This document shows positions 1 to 6,204 of a stretch of 11,605 nt of DNA, piece by piece. The stretch comes from a gamma proteobacterium symbiont of Bathyaustriella thionipta (GTDB lineage Bacteria > Pseudomonadota > Gammaproteobacteria > Chromatiales > Chromatiaceae): assembly GCA_025656895.1 (NCBI GenBank), contig JAHXHF010000019.1, forward strand, positions 1 through 11,605. Direction: 5' to 3'. Both the position numbers and the translations under genes were made by a program. Numbering within the stretch: position 1 is the stretch's first letter; each line of letters begins with the position of its first letter. The notes below the pieces were generated by a model. The model was not told the DNA's origin and ran no database searches. It was given only the letters and a program-made list of their open reading frames with translations.

Positions 1-90
1 ATACAGGCATTATAATCTTTAGTCCACTGAACAGTATATAGATTATTGTTTTTCTTAGGGTTTAATCGTTTTCGTTCAAACACTAGTTAC
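1..90. other. AT-rich foreign sequence replacing the rest of the RND gene
   Basis: The RND reading frame (minus strand) is normal down to the Ala-Asp-Asp codons at about 91-99, then runs into an unrelated AT-rich stretch and stops at 76-78. The change of composition and the loss of family sequence are abrupt. Read outward from the gene, the foreign DNA starts GTAACTAGTGTTTGAACG. This is compatible with the end of a mobile element or a rearrangement junction, but I cannot assign a family. A TATAAT-like hexamer lies at 10-15 on the minus strand. No coding sequence can be supported here. Confidence 0.45.
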
Positions 91-261
91 ATCATCAGCC
101 GTTGCCCCGGGCCACTGACTAACGACAGAAATGGTGGGGCGATTGGTGTCAGGAAACAGGTTGACCGGCAGCCGCATAAAACCCAGCACACCCAGTAACA
201 CCCCTACCAGAGTCGCGGCAAGAATGGCATGAGGATTACGCAGCAGGCTTTCAATACTCAT
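76..261 (-). pseudogene. RND efflux permease, N-terminal fragment only
   Basis: This is the first 61 codons of an RND-superfamily inner-membrane pump (family usually about 1,000 residues or more). The fragment has the expected cytoplasmic start, the first transmembrane helix (about residues 12-32), and the periplasmic entry with LPVNLFPD followed by a Pro-Gly-Ala-Thr-Ala-Asp-Asp segment typical of AcrB/HAE1-like proteins. After that the frame enters foreign sequence and stops within about five codons. The start ATG overlaps the TGA of the adaptor gene in an ATGA, so it was translationally coupled to it. Substrate class (metal or drug) cannot be told from this piece. What remains cannot form a pump. 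An assembly edge, rather than a real truncation, is possible. Confidence 0.8.
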
Positions 262-1394
262 GGGGCGGTTTTATCCGCAGTAATGACCCGATCCCCATCC
301 CTGAGTCTGAGCAACACACTTTTGTGTGCCACAACAACCGGCTGTCCCGGCTCCATATCGGCTTCTATGCCTATACCTTCATGAGCCTTCAGCACAATGT
401 GTAGTGGAACTTTTCTGATGCGCTGCTCCTGTCCTTCTGATACAAGCGCATAGACATAGCCATCCTGGTCATTCGTGCTAACAAGCGCGCGCTGCGGAAT
501 GATCAGAACATCCTCACGTTCCTGCAGCAGCAAGCGCGCCGGAATGCGCGCGCCGCTGGGCAAATCAAAAGGAATCCTGTCCAGATCCGCCTCGGCTACG
601 CCCAGTGCCTGGGCATCCAGGGAAGGGAAAATTCGACTGACGGGAACCCGCATACGGTCACTGCCATGCTGCAATTCAATCAGCGTTCCGCAATGAATCT
701 GTTCCAGTATTGTTTGCGGAACCTTGACTTTCACCCTGGCGCCGGAATCAAGAGTTAAACGATACAGCGCTTTGCCCGGCTGAGCGGTATCGCCAGGCTC
801 GGCCAGACGTGCAGAAATGCGGGCATCAGCCGGCGACAGAATGATACCGTAGCCGATATGCACATCTTTGGCGGCTATTTCCCGTTGCAGACTTCGCACC
901 TTGTTGTTTGCCGTAATAGACCGGGTCTTGCGATCCTCAACCGACTCGGCCGAAATGGCATCTTTCTTTTTCAACTGCAGATAGCGCTGATATTCGTGTT
1001 TGGCTCGTTCTACTTCAGCCCTGGCAGCCTCAAGTTGGGCATGCAAGTCCGAACGGGACTCCAGCAGCTCACGAACATCAATGCTGGCCAGTTGTTCACC
1101 CTTGCTGACGGACACGCCCTCACGCGGCCCCATGCTCAAAATGGTGCCGGATATCTGCGCACTGATGGTGATTTCCCTGCTTGCTTCCAGGCTGGCAAGT
1201 GCAGGAAAACCACGACTCAGTCGACCCTTGATAAGCTTTTCTGTATGCAATGCCCAGGGAGCCGGATCCTGAGCCGGAATACTGGCCATTTCATCCATCC
1301 GTTTCTGGCGCAGATGCATGGCAGCCAGAACCAGCAAAATAAAAATGACGGCTGCGAGCAGAAGTGGATAGCGTCGTGATTTCTTGTTCGCCAA
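258..1394 (-). CDS. RND/HlyD-type periplasmic adaptor (membrane fusion protein)
   Basis: Predicted periplasmic adaptor linking an RND inner-membrane pump to an outer-membrane channel; 378 residues, normal for the family. It has an N-terminal membrane anchor (about residues 10-27), the first half of the lipoyl domain (about 73-108), an alpha-hairpin with heptad-like Leu/Ala/Glu pattern (about 109-178), the second lipoyl half with SPADARISARLAEPGDTAQPGK (about 187-208), then beta-barrel and membrane-proximal domains. The start is TTG at 1392-1394: an AAGGA Shine-Dalgarno lies 8 bases upstream and no ATG is near. It follows acr3 by 45 bases and overlaps the RND gene by 4. Its partner pump is broken in this window, so it may be an orphan. 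No metal-binding His/Met motif was seen, so the substrate is unknown. Confidence 0.88.
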   Translation of the reverse strand: MANKKSRRYPLLLAAVIFILLVLAAMHLRQKRMDEMASIPAQDPAPWALHTEKLIKGRLSRGFPALASLEASREITISAQISGTILSMGPREGVSVSKGEQLASIDVRELLESRSDLHAQLEAARAEVERAKHEYQRYLQLKKKDAISAESVEDRKTRSITANNKVRSLQREIAAKDVHIGYGIILSPADARISARLAEPGDTAQPGKALYRLTLDSGARVKVKVPQTILEQIHCGTLIELQHGSDRMRVPVSRIFPSLDAQALGVAEADLDRIPFDLPSGARIPARLLLQEREDVLIIPQRALVSTNDQDGYVYALVSEGQEQRIRKVPLHIVLKAHEGIGIEADMEPGQPVVVAHKSVLLRLRDGDRVITADKTAP

Positions 1395-1439
1395 TTTATG
1401 TATCCTTATTATGGTTGCACAGCCATCTTGGTAAGCGCA

Positions 1440-2528
1440 TTAATCCAACCTTCCGGGAGCCCGTTCATACCAGTCTTTTGAGCTATTCACAATTTTGACG
1501 ACCGACAGCATTACCGGAACCTCGACCAGTACCCCGACCACGGTGGCAAGAGCCGCCCCTGAATGGAAGCCGAACAGACTGATGGCGGTAGCGACCGCCA
1601 ACTCAAAGAAATTGCTGGCGCCGATTAAGGCAGATGGCGCGGCCACACAGTGGGCCACACCAAAGTGCCGGTTCAACCAGTAAGCCAGACCGGAATTAAA
1701 ATAGACCTGTATCAATATGGGAATAGCCAGCAACAGAATAATGATCGGCTGCGCAAGAATCTGCTCACCCTGAAAACCGAACAACAGCACCAGGGTTAAC
1801 AACAAGGCCAGCAGGGAAAGCGGATGGAGTTTTTTCAATGTGCTTTGCAGCCGCTGTTCAGCATCGACTGATGAAAATATCCACTTGCGCCATAATTGCG
1901 CCACTATTACCGGCAGCAATATATACAGGCCGACCGACAGCAATAAGGTATCCCAGGGCACGGTAATGGCTGACAGCCCCAGCAACAGCGCCACCAGCGG
2001 TGCAAAAGTAAAAATCATGATGCTGTCGTTCAATGCCACCTGGCTTAAGGTAAAGTTTGCATCACCGTCGCTTAAATTACTCCACACAAAGACCATGGCC
2101 GTACAGGGCGCGGCCGCCAGAATGATCAGACCGGCAATATAGGAATCAATCTGATCCGCAGGAAGCCAGTCCGAGAACAAACCACGAATAAATATCCAGG
2201 CCAGCAGCGCCATGGAAAAGGGTTTTACTGCCCAATTGATAAACAGGGTCACGCCTACCCCGCGCCAGTGTTCTTTTACATGAGACATGGTAGAAAAATC
2301 GATCTTTAGCAGCATCGGTATCACCATCAGCCAGATCAGTATGGCAACAGGCAGGTTGACCTGGGCGATTTCCATACGGCTAAATGTCTGAAACTGATGA
2401 GGCAATAAATGCCCGAGAGTAATACCGGCAACTATGCAAAGAAATACCCAGAGTGTCAGGTAATGTTCAAAAAAACCGATCTTTGCGCCTGCCGGTTTTT
2501 TTAATGGTGCATGATCCTGTTTGTTCAT
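1440..2528 (-). CDS. acr3: Arsenite efflux permease, ACR3 family
   Basis: Exports arsenite (As(III)) across the inner membrane using the proton-motive force; 362 residues, about ten hydrophobic segments. Family landmarks are present: Cys142 in AAAPCTAMVFVW, the essential thiolate of ACR3 proteins; SNFFELAVA near 305-313; and Glu336 in VLVEVPVML of a late helix. These separate it from the unrelated ArsB(NhaD-type) pumps. The ATG overlaps the ancestral stop of arsC in an ATGA, so translation was coupled to arsC. That coupling should now be weakened, because ribosomes stop 130 bases earlier at the arsC nonsense codon. The gene itself is intact and is the most confidently functional part of the arsenic cluster. 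Some literature calls this gene arsB. Confidence 0.95.
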   Translation of the reverse strand: MNKQDHAPLKKPAGAKIGFFEHYLTLWVFLCIVAGITLGHLLPHQFQTFSRMEIAQVNLPVAILIWLMVIPMLLKIDFSTMSHVKEHWRGVGVTLFINWAVKPFSMALLAWIFIRGLFSDWLPADQIDSYIAGLIILAAAPCTAMVFVWSNLSDGDANFTLSQVALNDSIMIFTFAPLVALLLGLSAITVPWDTLLLSVGLYILLPVIVAQLWRKWIFSSVDAEQRLQSTLKKLHPLSLLALLLTLVLLFGFQGEQILAQPIIILLLAIPILIQVYFNSGLAYWLNRHFGVAHCVAAPSALIGASNFFELAVATAISLFGFHSGAALATVVGVLVEVPVMLSVVKIVNSSKDWYERAPGRLD

Positions 2529-2977
2529 ATTCCCGGCTCCCGTTTTAAATGTACCAGTAATTCATGCACATGCTTGCGAATATCATCCCGACTGTTTTCG
2601 AATACCCGGATGATATCCTCTTCGCTGCCTTGCTGTTTTGCCGGATCATCGAGCGGTCAGTGAATCTTGCGGGTTCCGGGCGGCAATAGCGGACAGTGTT
2701 CATCCGCATGTCCACAAACCGTAATCACCAGATCGGCTCTGTTCAGCATTTCATCCGTCAATCGGGTGGATTCCTGATTTGAAATATCCACCCCGGCCTG
2801 CTTCATCACAGCAATGGCGCGAGGATTCAGTCCATGGCTTTCAATGCCGGCCGACGCAACCCGCAGCCAGTCATAGCCCATCTGTTGGCCTAGCTCTCTC
2901 GCCCAGCCTTCAGCCATTTGTGAACGACAGGAATTACCGGTACACAAAAATAAACAATGGAAAACAGGACTGCTCAT
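2525..2977 (-). pseudogene. arsC: Arsenate reductase (thioredoxin-coupled) with in-frame TGA
   Basis: Low-molecular-weight-phosphatase type arsenate reductase, reducing As(V) to As(III) for export by Acr3. The start at 2977 is set by AGGAG five bases upstream. The P-loop CTGNSCR (Cys12 to Arg18) and the resolving pair Cys88 and Cys95 in [10 protein letters not shown] are all present. Codon 107, at 2657-2659, is TGA where the family has Trp (the His-Trp-Pro segment). The frame then continues with family-like sequence (Pro-Leu-Asp-Asp-Pro, then an amphipathic helix) to a TGA at 2525-2527 overlapping acr3. The full ancestral product would be 150 residues; the present one is 106 and lacks the last 44. 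All catalytic residues survive, but the missing C-terminal strand and helix belong to the fold core. A one-base sequencing error (TGG to TGA) is a real alternative. Confidence 0.88.
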
Positions 2978-3012
2978 TTTTTCTCCTGATGCAGGCTTTA
3001 TGTTTATGGCAA

Positions 3013-3393
3013 TCATTCAGGCAGTATGATGTCTTCTGCCGAACCTCCTTTTAAACGATCCATCAGACTCAGTAGGCCTCCCTGCAGGTATTTGACAGAA
3101 AACCCCTGGCTGGCCAGATAGCTTCGTGCCATATTGGAACGATCGGTCATCGGACAGGCCACCACCAGCAGCTTGTCCCGTGGTAATTCCGACAAACGCT
3201 CCGGCAATTCGTTAGCCGGTATTTTCAATCCAAATCCAAGTGACCAGTTGCGTATCTCCGCGGGTATACGAATATCGATCAGTTCCGCTTTATTGCTGTT
3301 CCAGGCAGCAATAAAATCATTCACGGATATGCGCATGTTCTTCATTTCCTGCGGCACAATTGAGTGTGCGAAGTCTGTATTAAAATCAGACAT
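3013..3393 (-). CDS. Rhodanese-domain sulfurtransferase (copy 2)
   Basis: Single-domain rhodanese of 126 residues, predicted to carry a persulfide on a catalytic Cys and pass sulfane sulfur to an acceptor. It has the CH2A-like segment [11 protein letters not shown] (about 37-47), the [10 protein letters not shown] segment (about 58-67), and the active-site loop starting at Cys80 (CPMTDRS). The six-residue loop is of the sulfur-transfer type rather than the longer Cdc25-like loop. AAGGAG lies 7 bases before the ATG and overlaps the end of the preceding rhodanese gene, 12 bases away. It resembles that upstream copy in layout and motifs, so the two look like diverged duplicates. It is followed 35 bases later by arsC. 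The acceptor is unknown. Confidence 0.88.
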   Translation of the reverse strand: MSDFNTDFAHSIVPQEMKNMRISVNDFIAAWNSNKAELIDIRIPAEIRNWSLGFGLKIPANELPERLSELPRDKLLVVACPMTDRSNMARSYLASQGFSVKYLQGGLLSLMDRLKGGSAEDIILPE

Positions 3394-3405
3394 ATCAAGT
3401 CTCCT

Positions 3406-3807
3406 TTATTTGTTCATCGGCTGCATGAAATCACGCGCCTTGTCACCGCGTAAATACTGGGCAATACCCAACATGCCATCGGTCAGATAGCGGCAATGAT
3501 AACCTTTCATCGTCAGATAAAGACGCGCTATCTCGGCACGGTCATAGTGTGGACACATGGTCACGATGGTTTTTGCAGCATCCATTTCATGCAGTCGCTC
3601 GGGCAATTCATTCAGCGGAATATGCTGCCCTATACCCACCTGCCAGGCTGCATATTCTTCGTGAAAACGAATATCGATCAACTGCACCTCGTCTTTCGCA
3701 TAGAGGTCCAGCAATTCCTTCAGGCCTATTTTCATGGCGATGCGTTCATCGTAGTCAAATTCCCGCAAATAGCGGTCAAAATCGATTTCTGTCAATTTAT
3801 TTTTCAT
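3406..3807 (-). CDS. Rhodanese-domain sulfurtransferase (copy 1)
   Basis: Single-domain rhodanese of 133 residues. Recognisable parts are VQLIDIRFHEEYAAW (about 41-55), the HIPLNELPERL segment (about 62-72, closely matching [10 protein letters not shown] in the downstream copy), and the catalytic loop CPHYDRA starting at Cys85. The first 25 residues are charged and have no signal peptide, so it is cytoplasmic. An AGGA lies 8 bases before the ATG. It sits between a sulfur-type permease (34 bases upstream) and the second rhodanese. This context suggests cytoplasmic handling of sulfane sulfur or thiosulfate. A link to the arsenic genes downstream is inference from operon position only. Confidence 0.88.
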   Translation of the reverse strand: MKNKLTEIDFDRYLREFDYDERIAMKIGLKELLDLYAKDEVQLIDIRFHEEYAAWQVGIGQHIPLNELPERLHEMDAAKTIVTMCPHYDRAEIARLYLTMKGYHCRYLTDGMLGIAQYLRGDKARDFMQPMNK

Positions 3808-3841
3808 GGATCATTTCCTATTGCTGTTGAATTCAGAAAAA

Positions 3842-4618
3842 TCAGATATTCAGTACCCCGAGTAACAGCTTGATGGCTACCGCCAACAGGAGTACTCCAT
3901 AGAGTCGTTTCACCCATTCCGGCCGCGCCTTGTTTGCCATAAACCAGGCACCGAGCTGTGAGCCGGCAATAACCGCCACTACCGCCAGACCGGTTAGCAG
4001 CATATCGACATGACCTTCGGCCATGTGACCGAGAAAACCGGAAAACGAAGAAAAAGTAACGATAAAGGCCGTGGTTGCCGCCGCCTGCCGGGTCGGATAC
4101 CCCAGTTCCATCAGCATGGGCGCCACAATAAAACCGCCGCCGATACCCAGCAAACCGGCTATGAAACCGGCCGCACCACCCACCAGACTGCCCACAACCA
4201 TTCGCTTGCCCTTGCTGGCCAGCTGTTTTGGTTCGCCCCGACCCGATTGCATCAGAGTACGTATTCCAGCCAGGCTGACAACGACTGCAAAAAAAACAAT
4301 CAATAGATTATGCGGCACATATTGAACAAGAGCGGCACCCAGCGGTGCGAGCAGCATGCCGGCCAGTGCAGCCGGCAGACCCCCGCGAAAATCGACCAGA
4401 CCCTCGCGTTTATAGCGAATGAAAGCCGATAGCGTGGTGATACCATTCAGCAACAGGCCCAGCGGGATGGCAACGGCCTTCAGCGGCAGGCCCAACCACT
4501 TGAAGATGGGCACATACAGCATGCCACCCCCCAGGCCGAGCATGGAGAACAGGACCGATACGATAAAGATCAGTCCTGTAGCCAGCGCATAGCTTTGCAC
4601 GCTCAATCCCATCTCCAT
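3842..4618 (-). CDS. TSUP (TauE/SafE) family permease
   Basis: Predicted inner-membrane anion permease of the TauE/SafE family, whose characterised members move sulfite, sulfoacetate or other sulfur-containing anions. It has 258 residues and about eight hydrophobic segments arranged as two similar halves. Each half carries the family's glycine-rich turn: MLGLGGGMLYVPIF (about 26-39) and LLGIGGGFIVAPML (about 156-169). It is the first gene of the run TSUP-rhodanese-rhodanese-arsC-acr3. The start is uncertain: ATG at 4616-4618 and ATG at 4610-4612 are both possible, and neither has a well-spaced Shine-Dalgarno. Substrate and direction of transport cannot be read from sequence; the rhodanese neighbours favour a sulfur compound. 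Confidence 0.9.
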   Translation of the reverse strand: MEMGLSVQSYALATGLIFIVSVLFSMLGLGGGMLYVPIFKWLGLPLKAVAIPLGLLLNGITTLSAFIRYKREGLVDFRGGLPAALAGMLLAPLGAALVQYVPHNLLIVFFAVVVSLAGIRTLMQSGRGEPKQLASKGKRMVVGSLVGGAAGFIAGLLGIGGGFIVAPMLMELGYPTRQAAATTAFIVTFSSFSGFLGHMAEGHVDMLLTGLAVVAVIAGSQLGAWFMANKARPEWVKRLYGVLLLAVAIKLLLGVLNI

Positions 4619-4818
4619 TCCCGCATCATTGTCGCCATCTCTTCATTCCGGCAGCTGCACAGCGGCTGGTGAGCACCTGTTGTGAATTCTGCTTACAGTA
4701 AAGAAGACGGATGATGGGCCGAAAGGATGCAGGCCGGTGAGAAAAAAAACTGTATTACGGAATATTTTTGAATGCTGATGAGAGTTCTATCGAACTAATT
4801 GCAGGTGTACAGCACAAT
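4619..4818. other. Intergenic region upstream of the TSUP-ars operon
   Basis: About 200 bases between the end of the STAS-like gene and the TSUP gene, both on the minus strand. No credible gene was found on either strand. It contains a 14-base palindrome, AGTTCTATCGAACT, at 4783-4796 and a shorter TTACAGTAA palindrome near 4693-4702. I see no T-tailed terminator hairpin and no convincing promoter pair. By position it should hold the promoter and operator of the arsenic operon; no arsR gene lies in the window. Confidence 0.5.
4783..4796. repeat. 14-base palindrome, possible operator or small hairpin
   Basis: AGTTC-TATC-GAACT has a perfect 5-bp stem with a 4-base loop. It lies just after the stop of the STAS-like gene and about 165 bases upstream of the TSUP start. 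It has no U-tract on the expected side, so a rho-independent terminator is unlikely. A regulator site is possible but unproven. Confidence 0.3.
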
Positions 4819-5202
4819 TCAACTGATTGCTTTTGTCTCTGCGGATATTTTCTGCAGCCATTCCAGTGCGCGTTGCCTGTCACTGAACACACGTACCGGA
4901 TAAGGTGGCCGGTGATACAGGGTAAAAACCTGAATCAGGTGATGATGCAGAAAATTGCGCGCCATAATCGCGGTAGCCAGAGTATGGGCCGCTATCTCGG
5001 GGCTGGAAGCCAGCCGTTGCGCATCGTAATCCAGCCGGGCTACGCGGTCGCCCGATATGATAATCGGTAGTTTGTCTGTGGAAATAGCCTGATGTTGCCG
5101 GTGTGCTTCACGCACCATGGCCTCTGTTACTTTGCTGGCAGCGCCATATTCGATATGCAGGATGCCCTGTTCATCCAGATAGACCTTAACCTGCTCTGTA
5201 CC

Positions 5203-5207
5203 TTCAA
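5203..5207. repeat. Target-site duplication TTCAA, left copy
   Basis: Direct copy of 5445-5449, immediately outside the terminal inverted repeat of the 237-bp element. Confidence 0.8.
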
Positions 5208-5444
5208 CCTGGAATCCTCAGTTGACCGCTTCGAGCAGGTAATAAGCCAATGAGATACCTGCAAAATTGTGCCCATGCTCGATTCACCGATTGGGTGAAG
5301 GCCGCTACGGGGCGGATTGCACGCTTGTGGAGGCACATGGCAGCGTTTCAACGACTTGCAATAGGCCTGCTATTACAAGCCGTTGCGCCTTGCCCTGCAC
5401 CACCACAAACCCACACTCCACCCCGTCCAACTGAGGATTCCAGG
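5208..5444. mobile_element. 237-bp MITE-like element with 17-bp TIRs and 5-bp target duplication
   Basis: The left end CCTGGAATCCTCAGTTG (5208-5224) is the exact reverse complement of the right end (5428-5444). The flanks are direct repeats TTCAA at 5203-5207 and 5445-5449. The interior encodes no transposase and is rich in hairpins. Excision in silico restores the reading frame of the interrupted gene. Ends starting CCT and a 5-bp duplication are compatible with the IS1380 group (compare the CCTAGATTC end of ISEcp1), but that assignment is a guess. It must have been mobilised by a transposase elsewhere in the genome. Confidence 0.85.
5350..5384. repeat. 15-bp-stem hairpin inside the element
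   Basis: The arms AACGACTTGCAATAG (5350-5364) and CTATTACAAGCCGTT (5370-5384) pair over 15 positions with two mismatches around a 5-base loop. Looser complementarity continues outward to about 5332 and 5401. Smaller stems lie at 5283-5299 (TTCACC/GGTGAA, perfect, 5-base loop) and 5236-5261 (CAGGTA/TACCTG). Confidence 0.7.
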
Positions 5445-5449
5445 TTCAA
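5445..5449. repeat. Target-site duplication TTCAA, right copy
   Basis: Direct copy of 5203-5207. It contains the stop codon of the ATPase gene (5446-5448), so the insertion fell exactly on the stop without changing the ATPase protein. Confidence 0.8.
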
Positions 5450-6204
5450 GAGCCATCAAACAATATCTCCGATTGATGCCGGCTCAGACCATAGAGCTTG
5501 CGTATGGTTTGTTTATCCTGCAACAGGCTGATGGGTCCGGCCTGCCACTGACCGTTATCAAATAACATGAGCACATGGCTGCAATAGCGTAACGCAATAC
5601 GCACATCATGCAGTACCACAAGCAGTGCCTGGCTGGAATTCTGAAAACGCTTTTTCAGCAAGTCCATCATTTCCAGTTGACGACGCATATCCAGATGATT
5701 GACCGGCTCATCAACCAGTGCCAGCTGCGGTTTTTGTACCAGCAGGCGGGCAATAGCCACGCGCCGCTGCTCACCCGCCGACAGCTGGTCAAGCGGCTTG
5801 TCACGCAAGGATTGCAGAGCCGTTTCAGTCAGTGTCTGTTGCAATAACTGCGCATCCTCGGCAGCCGGATTTCCAAACCAGTTCAAGCGGCTGTAACAGG
5901 CGCCCAACAGGCTTTGATGCACACTCAGTGGAAAAGACGGCTGGTCCGCTTCACTTAACAAGCCCACGCAGCGGGCTCTTTTGCGCGGCGACAGGCTGTC
6001 TAGATTCCGGCTGCATAAATCAATACAGCCTGTTGCGGCATGCAGTCCGCACAGCGCCCGCAATAAAGTACTTTTACCCACACCATTCTGGCCGACAACC
6101 GCCCATGACTGACCGGCAGAAACCTGAAGATCAAGCTCACTTAGCAGAGGGCCGGAAAGCCCGTCAAGTGTCAGTTGCTGGACTTGCAGCAGAGCCTTTG
6201 GCAT
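5446..6204 (-). CDS. ABC transporter ATPase, BtuD/FecE type
   Basis: ATP-binding subunit of a cobalamin/siderophore-type importer, 252 residues. Landmarks in order: Walker A GQNGVGKST (38-46), signature LSAGEQRR (141-148), Walker B LALVDEP (161-167), D-loop NHLD (169-172) and switch His199. The Q-loop position reads LLSEADQPSFP, so the usual Gln appears to be Glu84. The C-terminal segment ending Leu-Phe-Asp-Gly-Ser matches the usual end of this family. The frame is open further upstream, but ATG 6204 is preferred because homology starts there; ATG at 6219 is an alternative, and neither has a clear Shine-Dalgarno. It overlaps the lipoprotein gene by 41 bases, implying coupling. Partner: the FecCD permease at 6960. 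The stop lies in the target duplication of the inserted element, so the protein is unaffected. Confidence 0.9.
   Translation of the reverse strand: MPKALLQVQQLTLDGLSGPLLSELDLQVSAGQSWAVVGQNGVGKSTLLRALCGLHAATGCIDLCSRNLDSLSPRKRARCVGLLSEADQPSFPLSVHQSLLGACYSRLNWFGNPAAEDAQLLQQTLTETALQSLRDKPLDQLSAGEQRRVAIARLLVQKPQLALVDEPVNHLDMRRQLEMMDLLKKRFQNSSQALLVVLHDVRIALRYCSHVLMLFDNGQWQAGPISLLQDKQTIRKLYGLSRHQSEILFDGS

Larger units (their letters stand above)
4819..5456 (-). pseudogene. STAS/SpoIIAA-like small protein, split by a 237-bp element
   Basis: The 3' part (4819-5205) encodes 128 residues resembling the SpoIIAA-like/STAS-SEC14 group of small cytoplasmic proteins: a strand-rich start (VKVYLDEQGILHIEYG), the central LPIIISGDRVARLD strand and turn, a helix RLASSPEIAAHTLATAIM, and a C-terminal VFSDRQRALEWL helix. 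It has no start codon: upstream there is only a TGA at 5218-5220 inside the inserted element. The original ATG is at 5454-5456 on the far side, with GGAG 10 bases before it, overlapping the ATPase stop by 11 bases. Deleting the element and one target copy joins Met-Ala-Leu-Glu to Gly-Thr-Glu, giving an intact 131-residue gene. Today the ATG opens a 27-codon frame ending in the element. Restart at the internal ATG (5116-5118) would give a 99-residue fragment. Confidence 0.8.

Noticed and set aside
2657..2659. In-frame TGA in arsC as selenocysteine or as a UGA-Trp genetic code
   Set aside because: The family residue is Trp, not Cys, so selenocysteine has no basis. Other genes here use TGG for Trp and end with TGA, so TGA is a normal stop in this genome.
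2978..3016. A 13-residue longer arsC N-terminus
   Set aside because: The ATG at 2977 has a well-spaced AGGAG and begins at the family start; the extension would overlap the rhodanese gene.
5127..5351. A 74-codon minus-strand frame
   Set aside because: It runs through the element end into the STAS-like gene in the wrong frame. The correct frame shows family sequence up to the element boundary.
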